Part shown: in pieces, positions 12,279-23,943 of the stretch | Layout: every line of letters starts with the position of its first letter | Numbering within the stretch: position 1 is the stretch's first letter | From: Scenedesmus sp. ARA3 | Lineage: Eukaryota; Chlorophyta; Chlorophyceae; Sphaeropleales; Scenedesmaceae | Length of the DNA stretch: 64,000 bases | Reading direction: 5' to 3' | NCBI GenBank assembly: GCA_004335835.1 | Contig: RWJK01001694.1 | Coordinates: 1 to 64,000 of the forward strand | Position numbers and translations under genes: made by a program | The notes under the pieces: model-generated | What the model was told of the DNA's origin: nothing | The model's database searches: none | The model's input: only the letters and a program-made list of their open reading frames with translations

Positions 12279-14649
12279 GTACAGGCGTATGACCTGTGGG
12301 AGGAGGAGGAGGCAGCTGCAGCACAGCAGCTGATCAAGCAGCAGAATAAGGCCAAGGCGCGCGGCAAGGCGGCAGCCAAGGGTGCCAAGGGGGGCAAGGG
12401 CAAAAAGGCTGCTGACCCATGGTCGGATGACGAGGATGGTGATGGTGACGTGGAGATGATGGACAGCGACGACGAGTTTGTGGTGAGGGCGTGCTCAGAA
12501 AGCTGCAGGCAATACCAGCATGTCGGTTGTTCGTTGAAGGACAGCAGCGATGAGTCCATGGTGCATGCAGGGCTGGCAGATGCTGTGCACTGCGTATTTT
12601 CCTCAGTAACAGCGGGCGCGCAATGCATCAGCTTATGGCGGCGTGATGTTCAAGTTGCAGGACTTGGACCTGTGCGTTGTCTGTGTTGATCGGGTGCATC
12701 TCAGCATGTGCGTGCTGCTGAGCTCTGACACATCTGCACCTGCCCACGTGCACACACTCGCAGGCCCCCAAGCCCAAGAAGCCCGCCGCACCACGGGCGC
12801 CCCGCGCACCCAAGCCAGCTGCTGCACCAACAGCAGCAGCGCCGGCAGCTGCCGCAGCCCCCAGCAGCAGCGCTGCCACCGGCAGCCTGGGCCAGCCGCA
12901 GTACAAGGTGCCCACAGCTGCACCGCCCAAGCCTAGCAGCAAGGCCAGCAAGGCAGCAGCAGCAGCAGCCAAGGAACCGGCGGCAGCAGCAGCGCCGCCA
13001 GCAGCAGCAGCGCCGCCGGCGGCACCTGCTGAGTCGGAGCCCATGAGCCTGGCAGGTGGGAGCCTTGCATGCTTTCAACCGTTTGTTGGTGACTGACCAT
13101 TGCTGCAGTATGGCTGTTCAACCAAGTAGTTTCACCGCCAGCTGCCTGAAAATTGCAGTAGGCGCACTCCTGCTGTGAAGCAAACAAGTGCATCGATGCT
13201 ACATGTGTAGGCACGTGCACACGTTAAACAGTTTGCTCTGGTTATCTAGCTCATCGTGTGCCTGCTGCTGCTGCTGCTGTTGCTGCCAACCTCTTCAGAC
13301 CGCCTCAAGAAGATGGCCATCAAGCAGTCCAGCTCAGGAGCCAGCGCCGGCGACAAGGCAGCAGCACCCGCAGCAGCACGCCCCGGCCGGCAGGCAGCGC
13401 GCGCAGCAGCCACCTACAGCTTTGCTGACAGCGATGAGGACGAGGACGCAGCCAGCAGCGATGGCGGCTACAACAGCGACCCAGATGAGGCCATGTCGCC
13501 AGCACCTGAGCTGCTCAAGGCAAAGGCCAAGCCGCGCGCAGGCGCTGCAGCAGCAGCAGCTGGCAGGGGCAAGGCAGCAGCAGCAGCGCCGCTGCCGAAG
13601 CCTGCCAGCCCTAGTCCCCGGGTGGCGTTTGGGCGCACCATGAGCAGCAGCGAGAGCCCGCTGGTGGAGAAGAAGGCGGCACCCAAGCGCAAGCCGCGCG
13701 GTGAGTGGTGTCATCTTTTGCAAGTTGGCAGGGCTAGATGCATTGATGTTACACGTGTGCAGTGGCGTGATAAATGCGCACATGCCACGGATGCTGCTGC
13801 TGGCATGAACAGCCGCTGCTTGCAACTAGCAGGGTCGCAAGTTGAATAAATTCTTGCTTTTGTTGCTGCTGCTGCTGCAGGCAAGAAGCTGGTGGACTCC
13901 TCTGATGACGAGCAGGAGAGGGAGGCATCATACGAGGCACCCACTCCCTCACCAGCAGTGGCGCGGCAGGTGCGTGTGGTTGGCAGGGTTCTGTTGCACA
14001 GGAGCACTGCAGCTGTGCCTTGCCACCAAGGCTCGCTCCAAGACAGTGGACAAGGCGTTGCGGATTTTGCGCACTGAGGCACATGAAACGTAGGCAGATG
14101 ATGGTGTGTGTTGCCTCGTGTAGCTGCCGACAGCGTGCCTGGTTGTGTGCTGCTACATCAGTGATGCTTACCTGTATGCTCCTGCCACTTGAAGCTGTAA
14201 CTGACCTGTCGCGGCCGTTGTCATGTTCCCTGTGCTGCTGCGCTGCCGAGCAGAAAGCACGCAAGGTGGCGGGCTCCCCACTGCCTGTGCCAGCAGCGCT
14301 GAAGGCGGCCAGCAGGGCCCCAGCAGCAGCAGCAGCAGGTGGTGCAGCTAAGGGCAAGGCTGCAGCGGCAGCCAAGCCCAAGGCAGCAGCAGCAGCAGCT
14401 GGCCGCAAGAAGGCAGCAGCCACTGTGGTGATTGACAGCAGCGATGGTGAGGAGGACGCGGAGATGCAGGCAGCAGCAGCAGAGGTGGCGGCAGCGGGTG
14501 CTGCTGCTGAGGGCCCTGCTGCTGGGCGGGGCCAGCGGGCGCGGCGCGCGCCTGCCAAGAAGTATGTTGAGTCAGATGAGGAGAGTGCAGATGGAGGGGA
14601 TGACGACTCTGATGTTGTCATTGACAGCGACTTTGAGGACGACGACTGA
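1877..14649 (+). CDS. TOP2: DNA topoisomerase II, 31 exons, complete
   Basis: This ATP-dependent type IIA topoisomerase passes one DNA duplex through another in the nucleus. Exons: 1877-1957, 2083-2469, 2844-2981, 3205-3423, 3590-3667, 3907-4062, 4432-4505, 4715-4835, 5067-5244, 5508-5658, 5898-6054, 6332-6445, 6658-6772, 6988-7068, 7339-7481, 7804-7929, 8328-8509, 8768-8875, 9095-9262, 9459-9531, 9725-9878, 10087-10245, 10622-10746, 10971-11123, 11456-11599, 11972-12073, 12285-12482, 12764-13055, 13299-13700, 13881-13969, 14254-14649. All phases agree and give 1687 residues. The GHKL ATPase shows EILVNAADN (about 132-140), NNGDGIP and GRNGYGAKL. The TOPRIM domain shows EGDSA (502-506) and DQDHDG (579-584). 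The catalytic Tyr is about residue 835, in ARYIYT. The core matches animal TOP2 almost motif by motif. The last about 400 residues are an Ala/Lys-rich tail with acidic DSDDE patches and basic PKRKPR stretches, longer than usual and probably nuclear-localising. Several introns hold copied exon edges. Confidence 0.96.
4130..4182 (+). repeat. Copied 3' edge of TOP2 exon 6 in intron
   Basis: This segment repeats the end of exon 6 ([14 protein letters not shown] in the exon, [14 protein letters not shown] here) and is followed by a GTGTGTG donor-like site. It has no acceptor of its own that would keep frame, so I treat it as intron sequence. Confidence 0.8.
8104..8327 (+). repeat. Two extra tandem copies of TOP2 exon 17 5' edge
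   Basis: Units starting at 8104 and 8215 repeat the acceptor and first 15 or so codons of exon 17 ([16 protein letters not shown]). Each then switches to the same short intron-like sequence with a TGA stop. The third unit, from 8328, continues as the true exon. The period is about 112 bases. Use of either extra acceptor would end the protein early. Confidence 0.9.
8510..8767 (+). other. GC-AG intron beside the TOP2 catalytic tyrosine
   Basis: Exon 17 ends in AG followed by GCAAGC, and the next exon opens with the base that completes Arg and then the catalytic Tyr codon. The homology across the junction (ASAR to YIYT) leaves no GT donor that keeps frame. GC-AG introns are a known minor class spliced by the major spliceosome. 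Confidence 0.85.
10358..10391 (+). repeat. Copied 3' edge of TOP2 exon 22 in intron
   Basis: The stretch repeats the FKLSSKIST end of exon 22, with an extra AGC and a GTGTGG donor-like site, about 130 bases downstream of the real exon end. Confidence 0.75.
11205..11234 (+). repeat. In-frame 30-base copy of TOP2 exon 24 end, possible cassette exon
   Basis: This block is an exact coding copy of the last ten codons of exon 24 ([10 protein letters not shown]). It is bordered by ACAG before and GTGAGT after. At exactly 30 bases with phase 0 on both sides it could be spliced in without breaking the frame, duplicating ten residues of the enzyme. Nothing in the sequence shows that it is used. Confidence 0.75.
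11742..11781 (+). repeat. Copied 3' edge of TOP2 exon 25, donor lost
   Basis: Repeats the [13 protein letters not shown] end of exon 25. The donor of the real exon (GTGGGT) reads GCGGGC in the copy, so this copy looks dead as an exon. Confidence 0.75.
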
Positions 14650-15862
14650 GCAGCAGCAGCAGTGAGTGCGGTGGGCTTGGGTGAGGTGCGCTTTGTGTGA
14701 AGAATGGCCCGAAACTTGCACAGCAGCAGCTGTGGTGTGCGCTGCAAAGCTGGTGATTGGTGACGCTGGCTACTGCTGGGAGGCCGGGCCTGTGTTGATG
14801 CTGGCTGTCAAGCCAGCCTGTCTTTGGTGGTGATGCTTCTCTGCTGCAGCTTGATTTGTTGGCTTTTGTCGCCTGCATTGTACATACTTTCAGAATGGTC
14901 ATCGCAGTAATTGCTGCTGCCTACGCAACAACTGTGGCCCACACATGCATCATCTGGGGAGTGGTAGAGTGGTGGCAATCCTGGTAACACAACAGGGCCC
15001 ACTTAGGTGCACAGCCGCATGTGTGTGCTGTCGTACCAGGAGATGCTGTACACTGACTTACCTTGAGTCGATTGCTGTGTATAATCGCCAGGGTGAGGAC
15101 TCCTCTGCTGAGCTGTTCAGTCACCTGCTTGTGCAGGCTGCACAGGGCTGCACTCAGCAGTTAGTAATTGCCAGCGTGTCTGCAACCCTCTTTAACGTGA
15201 AACAAGCGACACCAGCTGCAGATGAAAATCTTGAGGCTCTAGTGCCATGACCTGTGGCCCAAGGCAAGCAAAATCGAGCACACAGCGCACCTGCCAGAGT
15301 AAGTTGAGCTGATGATAGCGGTATCGCCAGATACAAGCACAAGCGTGCACTCTGCATGCGTTGTGTGTGCCGTTAGTAAAGGCAGCACACAAGGATCTGA
15401 GACAGCCTTGCCTACTGGAAACACCTTCAGCCTTCGCATTGAGCTAGACAACCAACGACAGCCTTTTGAAACTTGGGGTTCTGCTGCCACAGCTGCAGAA
15501 GGCTACTTGGTACTGCATTAGGGTTTGTCTCCGGCGTTTGTGCGCCGCAAACCAGTCTTCTTAAGCAGAAGTAACGAAGTAGAGCCAAGACTACACAAAT
15601 GACGGATTGACTTCTCGACGTTCTGCTGCTGCCAGCGCTGCAAGGCCCCTTTCGGTCTAGAACACGGTCTCTCGGCTGAAAAAGCCCAAGATTGGCAACT
15701 TTAGGTGTCGTTTTCACCTCTCGTTGATCGCTGGGTGAGACAGAATGTTGCTCATCCTGCTAATGCCCGAGCTGACAGCATGTGCTGTTGCTTCACAGGA
15801 CACAACTGCCTTTTCCACCTGCTACAACTAGGCCCTGCACAGTGTGTTGCAGCCATCTGCAA
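14650..15862. other. Intergenic region between TOP2 and the RAP gene cluster
   Basis: It holds the TOP2 3' flank and, from about 15460, the start of the first RAP tandem unit. Short open frames here (for example 14945-15250 and 15312-15521) have no recognisable motif and I do not call them genes. A conserved block ending in TTAGGGTTTGTC near 15522 recurs near 19689 and 23423 and marks the unit starts. Confidence 0.5.
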
Positions 15863-15987
15863 ATGACAACAGCTGAGGTTGCTTTGTCATCGTGTGCTGC
15901 AGTGGTGGCCAGCATACAAGCAGCCGCAGCTGCAGGACACCAACTGGGTGACAGCCAAGGCAGCACTGCCCTGCTGGCAGCAGCACC

Positions 15988-18529
15988 ATGCTTGCAGCCG
16001 GGCGCAGGTGCCAGCAGGTGATGCGCCAGCTGGTGGGATGCAGCAGCATGACGCCCCTGCTGCTGCAGCCCCACAGCAGCAGCAGCAGCAGCAGCTGTCA
16101 TGACTCGCTCTGCAGCTGGCACACCCAGCAGCATGCGGCTGCAAGCCAGGATGTGGCGCTGGCAGCAAGTGCGGACTTTGGCACTGGCGCCAGCAGCCAG
16201 CGTTTGAGCCGTATTGCAGTTGCTGCTGCTGCTGGTGCAACGTGTCAGCAGATTGCTTCCTGCATCAGCAGTGGCAGCTGTTGCAACCAACGCACGTGGC
16301 GGGAGTTAAGGCACCAGCTGCTGCTGTGGCCTCTGACAGCAGCAGCAGGTGCTGCAGCAGCAGCTGCAGTTGGCAACAACACAGCCAGATCGTACCACAG
16401 CAACAGCAGGGGCGGCGGCTGGGGTGGCAGACGCACTGGTGGCTGGCAGCAGCAGGCGACAGCACGCAGGGTGAGCGCAGGTCCGGTTGCAACGTGAGGT
16501 TGCAACGTGAACATGTTGATTGCTCTACACGGGTTGCCTGGGCACACCGGTGCAGCAAATGGCTGTGGGTTTAGGCGTGAGCGGCAGCTACTCTTGCTAC
16601 ATGCTGCGGCTGAGCCCTACTCCAGCAAAACTATTCAGCACAGCAGCCAGTTCTACTACGGCCTGCAGCATCCTCCGGCAGCATACTGCTGAGGGCCTCT
16701 GTTGCTGTGCTGTGCTGCTGCCCCAGGCGTTGCATCCGGCTGAGGTCACCAGGGCCATTGGCAGCTGCAGCACAGAGCAGCAGCTGCAGGAGCTGCTGCA
16801 TGATCAGCGGGACAATGTGAACGCTATCAACCTGGCAACAGCCGTGAAGCAGCTGGCAAGCTTCAAGTGTGTGCAGCAGCAGCTGTACACAGCATTGCTG
16901 GCGCAGTATGCACAGCTGAAGGAGCAGCACACACCGAGAGACATGAGCAACATGATCTACGCACTGTGCAAAGCGCCAGTGTCTGTCAGGCGGCAGCAGC
17001 AGGCAGCACTCCAGCAGCAGCTACTGCCAGCTTTCATGCAGCAGCTGCCAGCCGCTAATCCACAGGACATCAGCAATGTGCTGTATGGTATGGCGGGCAG
17101 CGGTCAGCAGCTTGAGCCAGCAGCAGTGCAGCAGCGGCTGGGGGCATTTGTGCACGTGCGGCAGCAGGCCAATCCACAGGCTGTGTCCAACACGCTGTGG
17201 GCGGTTGCAACCATGGGGCAGCAGGTGCCACCAGGGCAGCTGCAGCAGCTGCTGGGTGCACTTGTCAGCATGCTGCAGCAGGCCAAGCCACAGAATGTGT
17301 CCAACACGCTGTTGGCAGTGGCAAAGATGGGGCAGCAAGTGCCAGCTGGGCAGCTGCAGCAGCTGCTGGCTGCCTTTGTCGGCATGCTGCAGCAGGCCAA
17401 ACCACAGGCTGTGTCCAACGCACTGTGGGCGGTGGCAGCCATGAAGCAGCAGGTGCCACCAGAGCAGCTGCAGCAGCTGCTGGATGCTTTTGTTGGCATG
17501 CTGCAGCAGGCCAAGCCACAGGATGCGTCCAACACACTGTGGGCAGTGGCAACCATGGGGCAGCAGGTGCCACCAGAGCAGCTGCAGCAGCTGCTGGATG
17601 CTTTGGTTGGCATGCTACAGCAGGCCAAGCCACAGGATGCGTCCAGCACGCTAGTGGCGTGTGCCAAGCTGGGTTGGCTGCCACAGCAGCTGCTGGCAGC
17701 ACCTGGGCTGGCAGAGCTGCTGCTAGCAGGCACCCCTCAATGCCTGGCCAATGCAGCCTGGGCTTGTGGCCAGCTGGGCCACAGGGATGAGCAGCTCATG
17801 GCGGCACTGCTGGCAGAGGCAGGACGGCGACTGGCAAAGGCAGACCTTAACAGCAGCAGTAGCAGCAGCAGCAGCAGGAACATGTTCAACAGTCAAGAGC
17901 TGTGCAACATGTGCTGGGCTGCGGCAGTGCTGGACCTGCAGCAGCATGCTCAGCAGGTGTTACAGCTGGCGCAGGCCTGCAGTAGCATGTGGAGCAGCAT
18001 GGCAGCGGAAGGTTTGCAGCAGCTGTGGCAATTGCACACCTGGCTGCTGGACTTCCAGCTGGCAGGGGGCCAGGGCCTGCAGGGCAGCCTGACAGAGCAG
18101 CAGCTGCAGCAGTGCGGGGCAGCTTGGGATTCAGACATGCAGCGCCAGGCGAAGGTTTCTCCATCCCAGTTTCAGCGCGCAGTGTTTGCAGCTGTAAAGC
18201 AGCTGCCCATCGCCTGGCAGCAGCAGCCGCAGATGGAGCAGCGGAGTGTGGGCACGTATGGTGTGACCCGTGATGGTGCCCTGCTGATAGACATTGCTGG
18301 CAGGACAGCAGCTAGTGTGCTGGTGGCAGTAGAGGCAGATGGCCCCACCCACTTCAGGGAGCCTGATCGGGGCCTGGCTGGGGCCACACAGTACAGGAAC
18401 AGGGCCCTGGCAGTGCGGGGATACAGGCTGGTCAGTGTGCCTGGTCATGAGTGGGCCAAGCTGCAGGGTGCTGCGCAGCGCCAGCAGCAGTACCTGATGC
18501 GGCTGTTCAGGGCGGCTGGAGTGGTGTAG
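15988..18529 (+). CDS. OPR-like repeat protein with RAP domain, intact copy 1
   Basis: Predicted organelle-targeted RNA-binding factor. Exon 1 is 15988-16470 (CACCATG start) and exon 2 is 16727-18529, giving about 761 residues; the intron between could hold a further small exon. Exon 1 is Ser/Ala-rich, ends near an ARSYHS site typical of mitochondrial presequence cleavage, and has few acidic residues. Exon 2 carries about five or six 38-residue helical repeats (roughly residues 270-470) built on SNTLWAVATMGQQVP...QLQQLLDAFVGMLQQAKPQ, split here for length. This length and the NTLWA core fit octotricopeptide (OPR) or related RAP-associated repeats. Near residues 684-752 there is a RAP domain (VAVEADGPTHF, YRNRALAVRGYRLVSVPGHEW). 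Such proteins stabilise, process or activate translation of organellar RNAs. Copies 2 and 3 lie immediately downstream. Mitochondrial rather than plastid targeting is inferred. Confidence 0.85.
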
Positions 18530-20220
18530 GTGCTGCTGCTGTTGCACCCGCTGGTGCAGCACCCACCTCACCGCTTGAAACCAGCCTGCGCAGCCAGCTC
18601 AGGCACGCTCTTTCACCCAGCACGCCTGTGACAAGAGAGAGCGGTGTGCGCAGCCTTTGCAGCTGTCGCTGGTAAGCATTGCTGCTTGCTGCGTGAGCTG
18701 GCTGCCGCCACTGCCACTGGTGCTGCCGGCAAGCACAGACACACAGCACGGCGGGTGACAGCTTGCAATCCAGCACATGACAGGTGCAGCGGCATCACAC
18801 TGCCTGAAGCAGCAATGCAGCATTGTGATTTGACTGACCTGTGCATGATCAACAGAATGTCTTGCCTAACATGCGCATGTGGTGCAGGGAATCCATCACG
18901 CTGGCTGCTTGCAGCACCCGGCAGTCGTGGGCCAGCAGCTGCAGCATGTAGCTATGGCGGTCATTGCACACACACTGCTGTAGCTTGTGCGGTAGTACTG
19001 CCCCTCTGTGCTCTGCTGCCTATGGTAACGGCCTGCAACTCCTTGGCACTTGCGCGCGCTGCTGACACTGAAGCTATTGTATGCACTGCTGTTGCTTTTA
19101 CTGCTGCCGCAGCCGTTCCTGGTTGTCAGCAGAACCGGTGATGAGGAGGATGCAAAGATGCAGGCAGCAGCAGCATGCATGGCAGCAGCAGGCGTGGCGC
19201 AGCAACAGGCGTGGCAGCAGCAGGCATGTCAGCAGCAGGTGCGAGAGCAGCAGCTTGGCATATGCTGCGATGGGCCTGCAGTTGGTAACATTCTGTTGGA
19301 GGCCCTCCTGACGCCGCATGTTGCATGGGTGGCGCTGCACATCGGTGCGTGGGGTATTGTTGCCTGCGTCGTGTGTAAGGCCTGGACAATTGTTGCATGC
19401 TGCGTTTCTATAGCCGCCTTTATTTGTAATGCTGATGACGAGCACTGGGCCCTTGGCTGCGCTTGTCCTGTGTGCCACACTAGTGCATGAAGTGCTGGAG
19501 CTGTTGTGAACTGCTGCCTTGTGCATGTGGTGCACAGCAGCAGCATCGCTGACTGCTGGCTGAAACCACGAGTCACTCTTAGTCAACGTATCGGCTCCCA
19601 CTGGCATGTGCACGTATCTGGGATGCGAAGTGCCGGTGCGGCCAACAGCCCGTTTGAAGATGGGGTTCTAGTATTACACAGGGCTGCCTTAGGGTTTGTC
19701 GATGGCGTTTACGGTCCATCTGACCATTTAAAAAGGCGACACAAGTAAGGCACGACCCGATGCTTGATATAATGACATGGTGTATCGGCGCTACCACCGC
19801 ATCAACCGAGCTCGGACGAACTTGCTGCTGCTGGCACTGCACGCAACAGATATGTCCCGTCAGACAGCTGATCCATTGGCCTGAACCTGCCCACACTTGG
19901 CCACAGGGTCTCAATTTCTTCGCAACTGCATCCCTATAAGCACAGCAGTAGGTGAGAAACAATGCTGCTGATGCTGGGCCCCAGCTCATCGCATGTGCTG
20001 CTGCTGCTGCTAATGAACGTCTGCCTGTCTCTCTGCGGAAACTGCAACTATGACCTGCACAGTCACGTGTAGTCAGATGCGTATATATACACTCAACAGC
20101 ATCTGAACTTGCAAATGTGCGTGCTGTGTGCTGCACCAGTGGGTGTCAGCACACACCAGCCATTGCCCTGCAACAAGACCCTCAAAGCAGGTAATAGGCT
20201 AGGCAGCTGGCAGCCGCACC
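18530..20220. other. Spacer between RAP copies 1 and 2
   Basis: No gene is supported. The part at about 18980-19210 is homologous to the sequence fused to the 3' end of copy 2 (22346-22500) and its flank (22848-22960). The part from about 19655 is the leader of unit 2. Confidence 0.5.
20064..20089 (+). promoter_or_regulatory. G-box plus TATA element of RAP copy 2
   Basis: CACGTG at 20064-20069 is followed, after 12 bases, by TATATATA at 20082-20089. This lies about 130 bases before the conserved ATG at 20221. The same arrangement with the same spacing occurs before copy 3, which supports a shared core promoter. Confidence 0.6.
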
Positions 20221-22510
20221 ATGCTTGCAGCCAGGCGCAAGTGCCAGCAGGTGCTGCGCCAAGTATTCCTGCTGCTGCAGCCTCACAGCAGCAGCAGCAG
20301 CGGCAGCAGCTGTTGCTGCTGCTCACTCTGCAGCTGGCACACCCAGTAGCATGCTGCTGCAGGAAGTGCCCTGCCACCGGCAGCAGGTGCCAGCTTCAGC
20401 AGCAGCACCAGCAGCCAGCGCGTGAGCTGTGATGCAATTGCCGCTGCTGCTGCCCCTGACTTGTCAGCAGAACATGAGCTGCAGTGCTTCCAGCATCAGC
20501 AGTGGCAGCTGTTGCCACCATCCTTCCTGGCGGGAGTTGGGCCATCAGCATCTTCTGTGGCATCTGCCAGCAGCAGCAGCAGCAGCAGCTGCTGCAAAGG
20601 GGAGCACCTCTCCAAGGTTGTACCACAGTGACAGCAAGAGCAGCGGCGAGGGTGGCAGGCACGCTGATGGCGAGCAGCAGGCACATGCTTGCAGGGTGAG
20701 TGCAGGCGTAAGCAGAACAGTGGCGAGATGTGCATACTGCACGATATGCGCTGTCCTTGCAGGATCACTTCAGCCACTACCTGCAGCTCATGGCAACTGC
20801 GCTGCATGGACCTATCAATTGTGCCAGGCACCCCGGGTTGCAATTGCCGTAGCCTCACGCACAGCAACACTCACTGCTGCTGCAGGTGCCGGACGATGAC
20901 CAACAACCAGCAACAGCAGCAGCAGCAGTCAAGCACTGCAGCATGCCTGGGCAGCCGGTACAGTCGACCGTCCAGCAGCAGGTGCGCGGCACGATGCCTT
21001 TACCCTGCCTGCTGCCACTGATCTGTCCAAGCTGCAGTGCACGGAGCAGCAGTACAGTGTAAGAAGCCTGTGCGTGCAACGCTGCTAGCATGCCAGGCAA
21101 CTCTTGCAGTTTGGCCTGACTGACACGTTGCACCAGCACCAGCAGCCAGCAGCCTGCCCCTGCTATGTGTTCTGTCAGGCAGCAGCATGGCACGGCAGTG
21201 CAGCAGCTAGTGCTGCCATGCATCCTGAAGAGCATGTCAACCGCGCCGCGCAGGGCATCTCTTAGACATTGACGCCTGTTTGCTGTCCTGTGGTTTGTGT
21301 CAGCCAAGGAACCTGAGCTCCTTCGTGGCGTATGCACCCTGTAGCTGCTGAAGCACTGCTGCTGCTACGTGTTGCTGTGCAGGCGTGGACACCCAGAGAC
21401 ATCACTGTTGCCATCAGAGACAGCAGCACGGAGCAGCAGCTTGCAGCACTGATAGAGCAGCACCTTGACAGCATGAACGCCATCAACCTGTCAGCAGCCA
21501 TCATGAAGCTGTGCAAGGTTGGCTGCAGTGACCCGCAGCTGTACGCAGCCTCTGTGCAGCGCTACCTGCAGTTTGCACAGTCTGACAGTACCCGCAACCT
21601 GTCAAATGTGGTGTATGCACTTTGCATGGCACCAGCATCAATCATGCAGCAGCAGCAAACAGCAGTACAGCAGCAACTAGTGCCAGCTTTTGTGGCCATG
21701 CTGGCAGCAGCAAATCCCCAGGACATCAGCAATGTGGTGTATGGGCTGGCGGACAGCGGTCAGCAGCTTGAGCAATGACATCTGCAGCAGCTGCTGGATG
21801 CCTTTGTTGGCATGCTGCAGCAAGCTCATCCGCAGGCTGTCTCCAACACGTTGTGGGCAGTGGCAACCATGGAGCAGCAGGTGCCGCCACAGCAGCTGCA
21901 GCAGATGCTGGATGCCTTTATTGGCATGCTGCAGCATGCCAAGCCACAGGAGGTGTCCAACGCACTGTCGGCCGTGGCAAGCATGGGGCAGCAGGTGCAA
22001 CCAGGGCAGCTGCAGCAGATGCTGGATGCCTTGGTTGGCATGCTGCAGCAGGCCAAGCCACAGGATGTGTCCAGCACGCTGTGGGCGGTGGCAAGCATGG
22101 GGCAGCAGGTGCAACCAGGGCAGCTGCGGCACATGGTGGATGCCTTGGTTGTCATGCTGCATCAGGCCGACACACAGAACTTGTCCAACACGCTTTGGGC
22201 TGTTGCAACCATGGGGCAGCAGGTGCCAGCAGATCAGCTGCAGCAGTTGCTGGATGCATTTGTCGGCATGCTGCAAGGAAGGCCACAGGTCGTACAGCAA
22301 CGGAAGCCACAGAACGTTTCCAACATGCTGTGGGCGGTGTCAAATGTAGTAGTGGTAGTGCTGCCGCTCTGTGCTCTGCTGCCTGTAGTAACCGCCTGCA
22401 ACTCCATGGCAGTTGCGCGCGCTGCTGACACTAAGATACTGTATGCACTGCTGTTGCTTTCACTGCTGCAGCAACTGTCTCTGATTGTCAGCCGCATTGA
22501 GAGAGGATAG
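20221..22510 (+). pseudogene. RAP-family copy 2: stop codons and RAP domain deleted
   Basis: Homologous to copy 1 in both exons. In exon 1 (20221-20695) the conserved start frame ends at TAG 20347-20349. Exon 2 starts at 21383 after the same acceptor as in copy 1. Its frame is broken by an in-frame TGA at 21776-21778, at the position where copies 1 and 3 read QQLEP. The same frame continues through about five clear 38-residue repeats. The frame then runs into hydrophobic sequence from about 22346 to TAG at 22508-22510, homologous to the 3' flank of copy 1. The whole segment coding for the last repeats and the RAP domain is missing, so this copy cannot make a normal RAP protein. Confidence 0.8.
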
Positions 22511-23943
22511 TTACATGTGGGTCCGGGCACCATATTAGATGGTATGAGCCACAACAGGTTGAACACAAGGTCTGAGACCAGAAAAGGAGAGTGAGCACCG
22601 TAGAACACAATGCACACCCTTGAACACCAAACATCTCATGTTATATCCAGAGACGTCTTACTGCGGTGCACAGCGGCACCCCACCTCACCGACAGCTTGC
22701 TCTAAGTGCAAACCACACCAACAGATAGCATGTTGTCGCAAATCAGTAGCCAGAAGGTTCGGGCAGCAGCTTCTAAGGCAAGGTCCAGCAGTTGGCAGCA
22801 AATGAACAGTACAACCGCCTATTGCGCGTGACGCGCTCATGAGCAATGGTGATGAGGAGGATGCGAATATGCAGGCAGCAGCAGCATTCGTGGTAGCAGC
22901 AGGCATGTCAGCAGCAGGCGTGAGAGCAGCGGCGTGGCATATGCTGCGTTGCCCTTGCTGCTAGTGATTAATCTGCCGGCAGCCCTTTCGACGCCGTGTG
23001 TTACATGGGTGGAGCTGCATCGTAGTGTGTGGGCTGATGTTGCCTGCATCGTTCGTAAGGCCTGAATAACTCGTGCATGCTGCGTTACCATAGCTGCCTT
23101 CTCGTATTGCTTGATGGTCTTGAGCATTGCGCCCTTCGCTGCGCTTGTCCTGTGTGCCACACGAGTGTATTAAGTGCTGGAGTTTTTGTGAATTGCTGCC
23201 GCGATTGTGGTGCACACCAGCAGCAGCATGTGGTGCCGCTTTGGCAAGGCATAGCAAGCGTGCACAGCGTGCACAGCAGCAGCATCGCTGACTGGTGGCT
23301 GGGAGACTCTCAGTCAAGGCATTGGTGCCGTCTGCCATATGACTTAAATGGGATGCGAAGCGGCTGTGCGGCCAACAGCCCAGTTTGAAGTTGGGGTTCT
23401 AGTGTTGCACAGAAGGCTTCCCTAGGGTTTGTCGGTGGCGTCGATGTTCCAACCTCGCATTTGACAAACGCACATACGTACGACGAATATTAACAGCTTT
23501 TAGGTGCTGACGTGGTCTGTTGGCGCTCTCACCACATCAACCAATCTCGGACGAACTTGCTGCTGCTGGCAGTGCACGCAACAGCCCTGTCCCGTCAGAG
23601 AGCTTATCCATTGGCCTGAAGTGCTTACACGTGACTACATGGCTTCACTTTTCTTTGCAACCGCATCCCTATAAGCAGAGCGATAGGTGAGAAACAATGC
23701 TGCTGATCCTGGGCGCAGCTCATTGCATGTGCTGCTGCTGCTAATGAAACGCCTGCCTGTGTCTGTGGAGACTGCAACTGTGGCCTTCGCAGTCACGTGA
23801 AGTCAATGGAGTATAAACTAAACAGCATTTGAACTTGCAAATGTGCGCGCTGTGTGCTGCAGCAAGCGTCAGCACACACCAGCCATTGCCCTGCGACAAG
23901 ACCCCCATACTAGGTAATAGGCTCGGCAGCTGGCAGCAGCACC
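22511..23943. other. Spacer between RAP copies 2 and 3
   Basis: No gene is supported. The part at 22848-23400 parallels the copy 1 downstream flank at 19140-19670. From about 23383 the leader of unit 3 begins, with the conserved GGGGTTCT and TAGGGTTTGTC blocks. Confidence 0.5.
23794..23817 (+). promoter_or_regulatory. G-box plus TATA element of RAP copy 3
   Basis: CACGTG at 23794-23799 and TATAAA at 23812-23817, 12 bases apart and about 130 bases before the ATG at 23944. The arrangement is the same as in copy 2. Confidence 0.6.

Noticed and set aside
13749..14747. 332-codon minus-strand open frame opposite the TOP2 tail
   Set aside because: It arises from the GCA/CAG repeats of the TOP2 C-terminus read on the other strand. 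The plus-strand frame fits homology and splice phases.
17104..17790. Long minus-strand and shifted-frame open frames opposite the RAP repeats
   Set aside because: Shadows of the repetitive CAG-rich coding sequence: Cys/Ser/Ala or Ala/Gly-only proteins with no independent signal.
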